From NCBI GenBank assembly GCA_020027875.1, contig JAHRHA010000041.1:1-43909 (forward strand): DNA of 43,909 nucleotides, given 5' to 3'. Positions 14,782 to 22,377 of the stretch are shown one piece after another. How positions within the stretch are numbered: position 1 is the stretch's first letter; the number at the start of each line of letters is the position of its first letter. The stretch is from Micromonosporaceae bacterium. Lineage in GTDB: Bacteria; Actinomycetota; Actinomycetes; Mycobacteriales; Micromonosporaceae. The notes beneath the pieces are model-generated. The model searched no databases, was not told where the DNA came from, and saw only the letters and a program-made list of their open reading frames with translations. The translations under genes and the position numbers were made by a program.

Positions 14782-15565
14782 GGCGACGCACCTCTTGGCG
14801 GAGCCGGTCGGTCACCTCGGCCGCGATCGCCGCCACCTCCGGCGAGTCGATGCGGCGCGGGCGGGCGATGTCGACGGGGCGTTCCCAAACGACCCGACCG
14901 GGTCGGCTGGAGAGCAGGACGATTCGGTCGCCCAAGCGGGCCGCCTCGCGCACGTTATGCGTGACGAAGACGACGGTCAGCCTCCTTTCGGTCCAGATCC
15001 GCTCGAGCTCGTCGTGGAGGATGTCGCGGGTCATGGCGTCGAGGGCGCCGAACGGTTCGTCCATGAGCAGGACCGGCGAGGCCAGGCCGAGCGTGCGGGC
15101 CAGTGCCACCCGCTGGCGCATGCCGCCCGAGAGCTCGTGCGGCTGCCGCTTGGCGAACTCCTCCAGGTGCACCACCCGTAGCAGCTCCGCCACCCGGGCC
15201 TGACGCTCCACTCGCGACATTCCACGAAGGCGCAGCGGCAGGCCTACGTTGCCGGCCACAGTCAGCCATGGGAACAGTGCCGGGTCCTGGAACATCAGCG
15301 CCGGACTACCGAGGCCGGCGACGTCGATCGTGCCGGCCGACGGGGTGTCGAGACCGGCGGCCAGGGAGAGCAGCGTGCTCTTGCCGCAGCCGGATGCACC
15401 CACGAGGCAGACGAACTCTCCTGGTGCCACGGTCAGCGACACCTTGTCGAGCGCGTGCACGGCGTCGGGGCCTCGCCCGAACACCTTACTCACCCCAACA
15501 AGCGCCACCGCCGAGCGGTCCGAAGACCGCCCGGCGAGAGTGGAACTCAATAGCTGCGTACTCAT
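14771..15565 (-). CDS. ABC transporter ATP-binding protein, SsuB/NrtD-like
   Basis: A 264-residue ATPase: Walker A GASGCGKST (56-64), Q-loop MFQDPALFPW (Gln93), signature LSGGM (145-149), Walker B VLLMDEP (Asp169-Glu170), switch His in VTHNVREA. The MFQDxxLxPWxTVxxNV and ELSGGMRQRVALAR forms are typical of the nitrate/sulfonate/taurine group. The start ATG overlaps the binding-protein stop as ATGA, with GGAGGT six bases before it, an almost ideal ribosome-binding site. Couples to the permease by an 11-bp overlap. Confidence 0.93.
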   Translation of the reverse strand: MSTQLLSSTLAGRSSDRSAVALVGVSKVFGRGPDAVHALDKVSLTVAPGEFVCLVGASGCGKSTLLSLAAGLDTPSAGTIDVAGLGSPALMFQDPALFPWLTVAGNVGLPLRLRGMSRVERQARVAELLRVVHLEEFAKRQPHELSGGMRQRVALARTLGLASPVLLMDEPFGALDAMTRDILHDELERIWTERRLTVVFVTHNVREAARLGDRIVLLSSRPGRVVWERPVDIARPRRIDSPEVAAIAAEVTDRLRQEVRRHGR

Positions 15566-16614
15566 GTCTTGACCTCCACCGATCCGTTGGCCGCCAGAAC
15601 CTCGTTCAGCAGGGTGAGGTCATAGATTCCGTTGAGGTCGACCGGCTTAAGGAGCTCCACCTCCTGGGCGTGCGCGGCGCTCGTCCGCAGCGACTCCGCT
15701 AACGGGTCGTCCAGGAAGCTGATCGACGTCCATGCCTGCTCGATGAGCTTGAGGTCGAGCGGCTTGCCGGTGATCTTCCCGATGCTGTCGGAGATGGCCT
15801 TCTGCGCCTCGGCCGGGTTGGCGTTGATGAACGTGTTCGTGGCGACCGAGCCTTCGATGAGCTTCTTGACGACGTCTCGGTGCTCGTTGAGGAACCTCAT
15901 GCTCACTAGCAGGTGAGTGATCACGAACCTTCCGTCCGGCCATAGGTCGCGTTCGTCGAGCAGGACCTTGCCGCCGGCCGCGATGAGACGCGAGGCGGTC
16001 GGCTCCGGCACCCAGGCCCCGTCGATGGCGCCGGTCCGGAACGTGTCAACCGTGATCGCGTTGTCCTGCGGCTTGATGAAGACGTCGCCCCCACCCTCCT
16101 TTGTGGTGCTGAGACCCTTCTGCTTGAGCCAGTAGCGCAGCGCGACGTCCTGAGTATTGCCCAACTGCGGCGTCGCGATGGTCTTGCCACGTAGGTCCTC
16201 TACCTTGGTGATCTCCGGCTTGGTGACGAAGAAGACGCCACCCGACGCCGATCCGGCCACGAGCTTGACGGCCTGGCCGTTCGACTGCGACCAGGCGTTG
16301 ATCGCCGGGTTCGGGCCGATGAATGTGGCGTCCAGGGCTCCTGAGATCAGGGCCGTGACGGCCTCCGGGCCGGCGTTGAAAGTCTTGACCTGCAGGTCGA
16401 CGTTCGCGCCCAGCTTCTCCGTGAAGATGCCTTTCTCGATCCCGACGATCGGGGTGGCGTGGGTCAGGTTGGGGAAGTGCCCAAGACGTAGCGTGACCCC
16501 CGCGGTGTTTCCGCTGCCCGAGGAAGCGCCGTCGCCACAGGCTGCGAGGCCTGTCAGAGCGACTACGGCGCTCATCACCAACCCCGCCCACCGTTGTGCG
16601 GCAACTCTCCTCAT
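15562..16614 (-). CDS. ABC transporter substrate-binding lipoprotein, SsuA/NrtA-like
   Basis: A 350-residue lipoprotein with lipobox GLAAC (Cys26) after a basic and hydrophobic signal. The mature part follows the SsuA/TauA pattern: LRLGHFPNLTHATPIVGIEKG, ALISGALDATFIGPNPAINA, DLRGKTIATPQLGNTQDVAL, DGAWVPEPTASRLI. It delivers the substrate to the membrane complex. Three in-frame ATGs exist (16626, 16620, 16614); 16614 is preferred because GAGGA sits about six bases upstream and gives a compact signal peptide, but 16626 cannot be excluded. A TTGACT and an inverted repeat lie upstream, and an Rrf2 regulator is encoded two genes away. Confidence 0.9.
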   Translation of the reverse strand: MRRVAAQRWAGLVMSAVVALTGLAACGDGASSGSGNTAGVTLRLGHFPNLTHATPIVGIEKGIFTEKLGANVDLQVKTFNAGPEAVTALISGALDATFIGPNPAINAWSQSNGQAVKLVAGSASGGVFFVTKPEITKVEDLRGKTIATPQLGNTQDVALRYWLKQKGLSTTKEGGGDVFIKPQDNAITVDTFRTGAIDGAWVPEPTASRLIAAGGKVLLDERDLWPDGRFVITHLLVSMRFLNEHRDVVKKLIEGSVATNTFINANPAEAQKAISDSIGKITGKPLDLKLIEQAWTSISFLDDPLAESLRTSAAHAQEVELLKPVDLNGIYDLTLLNEVLAANGSVEVKT

Positions 16615-16634
16615 GACCATCCTCATTCTCTAGA

Positions 16635-16657
16635 TTTCCTACTGGATTGATAGGAGA
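16635..16657 (-). promoter_or_regulatory. TTTCCTA-N9-TAGGAGA inverted repeat: candidate Rrf2-type operator
   Basis: TCCTA and TAGGA are separated by nine bases, directly upstream of the ABC operon start; the arms extend to TTTCCTA/TAGGAGA with one mismatch. A TTGACT hexamer lies on the minus strand at 16684-16679. The site is where a repressor would block transcription. Cysteine- or sulfur-responsive Rrf2 regulators often bind such AT-rich dyads, and an Rrf2 gene lies about 1.2 kb upstream. Confidence 0.5.
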
Positions 16658-16735
16658 CTGCCCGAGACGCAGGGATGGAGTCAACGCGGGTCCACTACTT
16701 GAGACGCGCGGCCCCGGATCTGAGACACACCGCCC

Positions 16736-16840
16736 CGTCGATCATGACCTGGAGGTCATGATCGACGCCGCTGGCGCGAGCTTGCGAGCGGCACAACCCA
16801 ACGCAGTCGCGACGGTCAGCTCATGATCACGGGTATCTTG
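16736..16840 (-). repeat. Family B palindromic element, copy 2, with about 35 extra bases
   Basis: Same two blocks as copy 1: a palindrome with 15-bp arms (16736-16767) and the block TCATGATCACGGG plus ATCTTG (to 16840), 33 of 34 bases as in copy 1. Between them is an extra segment of about 35 bases, including GCGAGCTTGCGAGCG, absent from copies 1 and 3. The CAAGAT end lies four bases from the stop of the kinase gene. Confidence 0.9.
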
Positions 16841-16844
16841 ACCG

Positions 16845-17819
16845 CTACTCGAGGCGGGTGCGGAGCCAGGAGAGCGCGGCGCGGCCCTGGGCGAGCTGAA
16901 ATTGGCGAACCCGGGGAAGGCCGGGCGGCGGGGGTTGCAAGGATGCGCCGATGAAGTAGCCGGCGATGCCCGCTAGTAGCGAGGTGACGGCGTCCGGATC
17001 GGCCGTGCGAGCGACCGGGTGTGCCGTGAAGATCTCCTCGGGGTCGATCCCGTGCATGCCAACGCTCGGGAGCAGGAAGACCAGGTCCGCCCAGGCCGGC
17101 CCGATCAACGCGCCCGGCCAGTCGACGAACACGACGCGGTCCTTGGTGAGCAGGATGTTATCCGCGCGAAGGTCGCCATGAAGCAGCGTTGTTCCCTCCA
17201 CGACCGTCGACCAGGCGGACTCCAGCGTTGCGAGCTGGTCCAGTCGCGGGGCCGCCCAGGGATCGGCCGCGACGAGTCCGGCGGGGATCGACGGCATCGC
17301 GGCAAGAGCGGACCACTCCCGGAAGTCCGCGGCCCAGTCCTCGGCGATCGTCGTGATCCGTACTGGCGCCGGAGTCAACGATTCCCACAGTCCCGGCAAG
17401 GCCGCCAGAACCCGATCCAGCTCCGGCCGAGTCCACGGCTCAGCCGGTGTGCGACCCTCCACATCGGCGAAGACCAGCGCCACCCAGTCACCGTCGTCGT
17501 AGGTCCACAACAGGCGCGGCACCGGCGCTTCCGGTGGCAGTGCGGCCGCGATGCGCGCCTCCCGGCGGAACATCTCCGGCGAGACCGGGTTACGGGCGGT
17601 CCCGACCGCTTTGGCGAAGAACCGGCGCCCGTCGGCGAGGAGCAGCCGCGCGGCGAGACCTGGGGAGAAGCCACCCGCCTGGCTGCGGACATCGACCACG
17701 GCTGCGCCCAGGTGCTCCTCGAGCGAGCGTCGCACCGGTTCGGGCATGGCCGCCCAGTCGAGCCGGTTGCCGCCCGACCCCACCGGCACCGCCGACAACA
17801 CCTCCGTCATGTCCGCCAT
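16845..17819 (-). CDS. APH-fold phosphotransferase family protein
   Basis: A 324-residue protein of the aminoglycoside phosphotransferase/choline kinase superfamily. ATP-binding lysine FFAKAVG (Lys70), catalytic loop LLHGDLRADNILL (His214, Asp216, Asn221) and the metal-binding VFVDWPGA (Asp233) are all present, so it should be an active kinase. Members phosphorylate antibiotics, sugars, amines or macrolides, and many have unknown substrates; resistance should not be assumed. ATG 17819 (or 17810) gives full length. It sits 48 bp after the Rrf2 regulator on the same strand and may be co-transcribed. The stop TAG is flush with a family B element. Confidence 0.85.
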   Translation of the reverse strand: MADMTEVLSAVPVGSGGNRLDWAAMPEPVRRSLEEHLGAAVVDVRSQAGGFSPGLAARLLLADGRRFFAKAVGTARNPVSPEMFRREARIAAALPPEAPVPRLLWTYDDGDWVALVFADVEGRTPAEPWTRPELDRVLAALPGLWESLTPAPVRITTIAEDWAADFREWSALAAMPSIPAGLVAADPWAAPRLDQLATLESAWSTVVEGTTLLHGDLRADNILLTKDRVVFVDWPGALIGPAWADLVFLLPSVGMHGIDPEEIFTAHPVARTADPDAVTSLLAGIAGYFIGASLQPPPPGLPRVRQFQLAQGRAALSWLRTRLE

Positions 17820-17867
17820 AGTCGTGGACCGCCGTGGCGCTGTCGATCGAGTTGCACCCGGACCCAG

Positions 17868-18326
17868 TTAGACCCAGGCACGGGGGTCGGCGGCGAGCGT
17901 GCGTACCCGCTTTGGCAGTTTGCCCGTCACCACGTCGGCGACCGTGACCAGTTCGAGGATCTCCCGCTCGCTGGCCCTTAGGGCGATCCAGACCTCCTGC
18001 AGGGCTGCCGCTGCACCCTGGTAGCCCAGGTCCTCCGGCCGTTGGCCACGGACGTTGGCAAGCGGCCCGTCGATGATCCGGATCACGTCGGCGAGAGAGA
18101 TCTCGTCGGCCGGCTTGGCCAGCCAGTATCCGCCGTCGGGCCCCCGCTGCGAGTGCACGATGCCGGCCCGGCGCAGCTGCAGAAGGATGCTCTCGAGGAA
18201 CTTCGGCGGGATCGCCTGCCCGCTAGCGAGCCGCTCGGCGGTCACCGGACGGGCTGCGGTGCCGCCGGCCGCAACCAGCTCGACGACGGCACGAAGGGCA
18301 TAGTCCACGCGGGCGTTGAGGCGCAC
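17868..18326 (-). CDS. Rrf2-family transcriptional regulator, cysteine-free
   Basis: A 152-residue regulator with the Rrf2 winged helix: RLNARVDYALRAVVELVAAG, then PPKFLESILLQLRRAGIVHS and RGPDGGYWLAKPADEISLADVIRIIDGPL. The C-terminal region has no cysteine, so it should not hold the Fe-S cluster of IscR or NsrR; it is closer to CymR-like members that sense through a partner or small molecule. GTG 18326 is preferred because the domain starts there; the frame to 18416 runs into a repeat element. CATAAT lies about ten bases upstream. The neighbouring sulfonate-type transporter, with a dyad in its promoter, is a likely target. Confidence 0.85.
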   Translation of the reverse strand: MRLNARVDYALRAVVELVAAGGTAARPVTAERLASGQAIPPKFLESILLQLRRAGIVHSQRGPDGGYWLAKPADEISLADVIRIIDGPLANVRGQRPEDLGYQGAAAALQEVWIALRASEREILELVTVADVVTGKLPKRVRTLAADPRAWV

Positions 18327-18398
18327 AAGGAGATTATGTTCCTCACGCTGTGCGCTTCTGCCTCTATGGGCGACGGATATCACGGGCATCGTGGCCTT

Positions 18399-18471
18399 CA
18401 AGATCGCCACGATCATGATGTGGCCGTCGTCAAATAGCGCCGATCATGACCTCCAGGTCATGATCGGCGCT
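18399..18471 (+). repeat. Family B palindromic element, copy 3 (opposite orientation)
   Basis: A 73-nt element read on the plus strand from CAAGATCGCC to a hairpin with perfect 18-bp arms (18435-18472), TAGCGCCGATCATGACCT and its complement. Sixty-one of 73 bases match copy 1 without gaps. It lies in the gap between tesB and the Rrf2 gene, upstream of the Rrf2 start. Confidence 0.9.
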
Positions 18472-18499
18472 AGAGTCGGCGCTAGAGTCGGCGCTTGAA
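18464..18499. repeat. 12-bp tandem repeat TCGGCGCTAGAG, three units
   Basis: TCGGCGCTAGAG occurs at 18464-18475 and 18476-18487, with a variant ending TTGAA at 18488-18499. The first unit grows out of the right arm of family B copy 3, so the array probably arose by slippage at the edge of the element, downstream of the tesB stop. Confidence 0.85.
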
Positions 18500-18516
18500 T
18501 CGGTCCTGAATCGGCG

Positions 18517-19398
18517 TCAGCCACCGACCCGGCGCAGCAATCCCTCTTGCACCGCGGTGGCTATGTTTCGACCGTCCTCAGTGAACATCCGGCCGGTGGC
18601 CAGGCCGCGGGCGCCCGACGCCGAGGGGCTCCAACAGTCGTAGAGGAACCACTCGTCGGCGCGGAACGGCCGGTGGAACCACAGCGCGTGGTCGAGACTG
18701 GCTCCCACCATGCCGCCCGGGCCCCACACCTCGCCGTGCACCGACAGTACGGAGTCGAGCAGCGTCAGGTCGGAGGCGAACGTCAGCGCGGCGGCGTGCA
18801 CCAGCGGGTCGTCGGAGAGCTTGCCGTCTATCCGCATCCACACCCGCTGATGTATGTCCGCCGGGCGACCCCCCGGTGGTACCCAACCGGGCTCGCCGAC
18901 GTACCGCACATCCATCGGGCGCGGGATCACTGACCAGATGCCGAGCCGTTCCGGATACGGCGACAGGCGCTCGGTCATCGTCGGCACCTCGTCGGGCGGC
19001 GGCACGTCCAGCGGGGCCGGGGTGTGGTGGTCCAGGCCGGTCTCCTGCCGCTGGAACGACGCGGCCATGAGGAAGATCGGCTTGTCGTGCTGGTACGCGA
19101 TGCAGCGGCGCACCGAGAAGGACCGGCCGTCGCGGACGTTCTCCACGCCGTACACGATCGGCTCGGCCGGATCCCCGGGCCGCACGAAGTAGCTGTGTAG
19201 CGAATGGACCAATCGGGCCGGATCGACGGTTCGGCCCACGGCGACCAGAGCCTGCGCGGCGACCTGGCCCCCGTACACCCGCTGCGGCCCGACCGGCGGG
19301 CTTATGCCCTCGAACCGGTCGTCATCGAGACGTCGTAGGTCCAGGAGCTCGAGCAGCGCGTCGACCGCCGACTGTCCACTAAGGACAGGATTGGTCAC
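18517..19398 (-). CDS. tesB: Acyl-CoA thioesterase II
   Basis: A 293-residue TesB-type thioesterase that hydrolyses acyl-CoA to free fatty acid and CoA. It is a double hotdog: the N-terminal half has VYGGQVAAQALVAVGRTV and HSLHSYFVRPGD, the C-terminal half HAAALTFASDLTLLDSVL and SLDHALWFHRPFRADEW. The Asp-Thr-Gln active site of the family can be placed at the Asp of ASDLTLL and the Gln of TAVQEGLLR. Its GTG start overlaps the pyruvate kinase stop as GTGA, so it is coupled to pyk. Confidence 0.93.
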   Translation of the reverse strand: MTNPVLSGQSAVDALLELLDLRRLDDDRFEGISPPVGPQRVYGGQVAAQALVAVGRTVDPARLVHSLHSYFVRPGDPAEPIVYGVENVRDGRSFSVRRCIAYQHDKPIFLMAASFQRQETGLDHHTPAPLDVPPPDEVPTMTERLSPYPERLGIWSVIPRPMDVRYVGEPGWVPPGGRPADIHQRVWMRIDGKLSDDPLVHAAALTFASDLTLLDSVLSVHGEVWGPGGMVGASLDHALWFHRPFRADEWFLYDCWSPSASGARGLATGRMFTEDGRNIATAVQEGLLRRVGG

Positions 19399-20810
19399 GA
19401 GAGCGAACCCAGCCTATGGATGCGCAGGGTGTTGGTCGACCCCGGTGTGCCGGGCGGGCTGCCCGCGACGACGACGACAAGGTCTCCGACCTGTCCCCGG
19501 CCCAGACCCAGGAGCGCATGATCGACTTGGCGGAACATGTCGTCGGTGTGCTCCACGAAGTCCACGAGGAAGGTCTCCACCCCCCACGCCAGCGTGAGCT
19601 GGTTCTGCACCGATGCTTCCGGCGTGAAGGCGAGCAGCGGTAGCTCGCAGTGCAGCCGGGACAGCCGCCGCACCGTATCACCAGTCTGGGTGAAGGCGAC
19701 CAGAGCCCGAGCGTTAACAGCCCGCGCGATGTTCGAGGCGGCCGCCGTGATGGCCCCACCGCGCGTCTTCGGGTCATGGCCGAGCCGCGGCACGCTGATG
19801 TCGCCGGCTTCGGTGGTCCGGATGATCCGTGCCATGGTCTGCACGGTGACCACGGGGTACTTGCCGATGCTCGTCTCGCCCGAGAGCATCACGGCGTCGG
19901 TGCCATCGAGCACGGCGTTCGCCACGTCGGACGCCTCCGCTCGGGTGGGCCGGGCATTCTCAATCATGGAGTCCAGCATCTGGGTCGCCACGATGACGGG
20001 CTTGGCCTGCTCCCGGCACAGCTGTACGGCCCGCTTCTGCACCAACGGCACCTGCTCGAGCGGCAACTCCACGCCGAGATCGCCGCGCGCGACCATGAGG
20101 CCGTCGAACGCGTTGACGATGGGCTCAAGCCGGGCCACGGCCTCCGGCTTCTCGATCTTCGCGATCACCGGCACCCGGCGACCCACCTCGTCCATTATCT
20201 CGTGTACGAGTTTGATGTCGTCAGGAGAGCGGACGAACGACAGCGCGACCATGTCGACGCCCAGGGCGAGTGCGAATCTCAGATCAGCGGCGTCCTTTTC
20301 GGACAGTGCGGGCACACTCACCGCGACGTTGGGCAGCGATATGCCCTTGTTGTTGGAGACCTCGCCTCCCTCGACGACCAGACAGGAGATGTCCGGACCA
20401 TCGACGGTGACCACGTCGATGGCGACCTTGCCGTCGTCGATCAGGAGGCGATCGCCGGCATGCACCTCGTCGGGCAGCCTGCGGTAGGTGCAGGAGACCC
20501 GGTCGTGCGTACCGTCGACGTCGTCGCTGGTGATCACGACTGTCTCGCCGTTGGCCCAGTGCACAGGCCCAGCCGCGAACCGGCCGAGGCGGATCTTGGG
20601 ACCCTGCAGGTCGGCGAGGATACCGACCGGATGCTCGCCGGCCGCCGCCGCCTCTCGCACCCAGGTGAACCGCTGCTGGTGCTCGGCGTGGTCGCCATGG
20701 CTGAAGTTCAGCCGCGCCACGTCCATGCCCGCCGAGACGAGCTCGCGGATGCGCTCCAGGCCATCGACCGCAGGGCCAAGCGTGCACACAATCTTCGCTC
20801 GACGATTCAC
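19395..20810 (-). CDS. pyk: Pyruvate kinase
   Basis: A 471-residue glycolytic enzyme converting phosphoenolpyruvate and ADP to pyruvate and ATP. N-terminal RRAKIVCTLGPA, the substrate-binding NFSHGDH, the catalytic and metal-binding IAKIEKPEA, VARGDLGVELPLEQVP and the C-terminal allosteric-domain segment AFTQTGDTVRRLSR are all intact. The length is that of bacterial PykA/PykF enzymes. The GTG start at 20810 has a TACGCT -10 box seven bases upstream and no Shine-Dalgarno sequence, so the mRNA may be leaderless. tesB is coupled downstream. Confidence 0.96.
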   Translation of the reverse strand: MNRRAKIVCTLGPAVDGLERIRELVSAGMDVARLNFSHGDHAEHQQRFTWVREAAAAGEHPVGILADLQGPKIRLGRFAAGPVHWANGETVVITSDDVDGTHDRVSCTYRRLPDEVHAGDRLLIDDGKVAIDVVTVDGPDISCLVVEGGEVSNNKGISLPNVAVSVPALSEKDAADLRFALALGVDMVALSFVRSPDDIKLVHEIMDEVGRRVPVIAKIEKPEAVARLEPIVNAFDGLMVARGDLGVELPLEQVPLVQKRAVQLCREQAKPVIVATQMLDSMIENARPTRAEASDVANAVLDGTDAVMLSGETSIGKYPVVTVQTMARIIRTTEAGDISVPRLGHDPKTRGGAITAAASNIARAVNARALVAFTQTGDTVRRLSRLHCELPLLAFTPEASVQNQLTLAWGVETFLVDFVEHTDDMFRQVDHALLGLGRGQVGDLVVVVAGSPPGTPGSTNTLRIHRLGSLS

Positions 20811-20817
20811 GCCCTAT

Positions 20818-20823
20818 AGCGTA
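20818..20823 (-). promoter_or_regulatory. Candidate -10 box for pyk (leaderless)
   Basis: On the minus strand TACGCT ends seven bases before the GTG of pyk. It lies between pyk and a family A element that separates pyk from gltD, so pyk probably has its own transcription start. Confidence 0.42.
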
Positions 20824-20842
20824 GTCTGCTGCCCGATCCGAC

Positions 20843-20908
20843 CGTCGATCAAGGGGTTTGTCGCGTGACTAGAGATCAACTCGCGCGACTACGCCCTAGA
20901 TCGACGAG
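20843..20908 (+). repeat. Family A palindromic element, copy 2, carrying the gltD stop codon
   Basis: A 66-nt element in the same orientation as copy 1 (53 of 66 bases identical). The right arm, CTACGCCCTAGATCGACGAG, overlaps the end of gltD: its complement CTCGTCGATCTAG encodes the last residues (SSI) and the TAG stop (20898-20896). As a hairpin directly after gltD it could act as terminator. Confidence 0.88.
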
Positions 20909-22377
20909 GAGAGCGGAACGGCCGCCGGGGTGACCGGTGCGGGCAGCGTGCCCGGTGCGCGCAGGTAGGAGTGGATCGCCGCCGCCGCGGCCCGGCCCTC
21001 GGCGATGGCCCACACGATCAACGAGGCGCCCCGATGCATGTCGCCGGCGACGAAGACCCCTGCGGCGTCGGTCTGCCAATCCGGTCCGCACTCGATCGCG
21101 GCGCCGGCGCGGGCGAGACCGAGCTGGTCCAGCAGCGGACCCTCCTCCGTGCCGTCGAAGCCGATCGCCAGCAGCACAAGGTCGGCCGGGAGGTCGCGCG
21201 CCGAGTCCGGCAGCACGGTGACAACCCTGCGCCCGCCGACCTTCTCCACGCTCACCTCGATGACCCGCACGGCCCGTACGTGCCCGTCCGCGTCGCCGAT
21301 AAACTCCCGCACCGCGACCGCGAAGACCCGCTCGCCGCCCTCCTCGTGGGCCGGGTAGTTACGCAGGATCCACGGCCACGTCGGCCACGGGTCGCGGCCA
21401 TCGTCGCGTGTGGACGGTGGCTGCGGATAGATGTCGAGCTGAGCAACTCCGGCGGCGCCCTGGCGGTGGGCGACGCCGAGGCAGTCGGCCGCCGTGTCCC
21501 CGCCGCCGATGATGACCACGTTCTTGCCGGCCGCGTCGATGGGTGCGGCAGGCGCGAGCCCGGCGACGTGGCGGTTGGAACCGACGAGGTGTTCCATCGC
21601 CAGATGGACCCCGCGCAGGCCCCGTCCCGGCGTCTCGGGCGTGTCCCGGGCGGCGAGCGCCCCGCACGCGAGCAGCACGGCGTCGTACGAGGCGCGCAGC
21701 TCGTCGACCGCAACGTCGACGCCGATGGCGCATCCCGTCACGAATCGCACGCCCTCGGCCGCGACCTGATCCACCCGCCGGTCGATGTGGTGCTTCTCCA
21801 GCTTGAAGTCGGGGATCCCGTAGCGCATCAGACCGCCGAGGGCATCGTCGCGCTCGTACACCGTGACGCCGTGCCCGGCCCGGGCGAGCTGCTGAGCGGC
21901 GGCGAGCCCGGCCGGGCCCGAACCCACGACCGCCACCCGTAAGCCGGAGGACTCCGGTGCGGGACGGGGCGTGACTGTGCCGGCCGCGAAGGCCCGGTTG
22001 ATGATCTCGACCTCGACTAGCTTGATCGCGACTGGGTCGTCTACGCCGCCGATGCCGAGGACGCACGAGGCCTCGCACGGCGCGGGGCACAGCCGCCCGG
22101 TGAACTCCGGAAAATTGTTCGTGGCGTGTAGCGCCTCGCTGGCGAACTCCCACGCACCCGTACGGACAAGGTCGTTCCAGTCGGGGATGCGGTTGCCGAG
22201 CGGGCAGCCGTCGTGGCAGAACGGGATGCCGCAGTCCATGCATCGGGTGGCCTGCTCGCGGACCATGTCTTCGCCCGCCGGGGGGTAGACCTCGTGCCAG
22301 TCGAGCAGGCGCAGCGGGACCGGCCGGCGGGCCGGCAGCCGGCGGTCGTAGCGGAGGAAGCCGTTCGGGTCAGGCAT
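20896..22377 (-). CDS. gltD: Glutamate synthase small (beta) subunit
   Basis: A 493-residue NADPH-dependent flavoprotein that passes electrons to the large subunit. The N-terminal domain holds the cysteines for two [4Fe-4S] clusters: Cys46, 49, 54 and 58 in [15 protein letters not shown], and Cys97, 101 and 105 in [11 protein letters not shown]. The FAD site is [15 protein letters not shown] (149-161) and the NADPH site [13 protein letters not shown]. Its ATG overlaps the gltB stop by eight bases, so the subunits are translationally coupled. The last three codons and the stop lie in a repeat element. Confidence 0.96.
   Translation of the reverse strand: MPDPNGFLRYDRRLPARRPVPLRLLDWHEVYPPAGEDMVREQATRCMDCGIPFCHDGCPLGNRIPDWNDLVRTGAWEFASEALHATNNFPEFTGRLCPAPCEASCVLGIGGVDDPVAIKLVEVEIINRAFAAGTVTPRPAPESSGLRVAVVGSGPAGLAAAQQLARAGHGVTVYERDDALGGLMRYGIPDFKLEKHHIDRRVDQVAAEGVRFVTGCAIGVDVAVDELRASYDAVLLACGALAARDTPETPGRGLRGVHLAMEHLVGSNRHVAGLAPAAPIDAAGKNVVIIGGGDTAADCLGVAHRQGAAGVAQLDIYPQPPSTRDDGRDPWPTWPWILRNYPAHEEGGERVFAVAVREFIGDADGHVRAVRVIEVSVEKVGGRRVVTVLPDSARDLPADLVLLAIGFDGTEEGPLLDQLGLARAGAAIECGPDWQTDAAGVFVAGDMHRGASLIVWAIAEGRAAAAAIHSYLRAPGTLPAPVTPAAVPLSSSI

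Noticed and set aside
16845..17819. Aminoglycoside resistance gene
   Set aside because: The kinase fold is clear, but the family covers many substrates and there is no specific resistance-enzyme signature; named only by fold.
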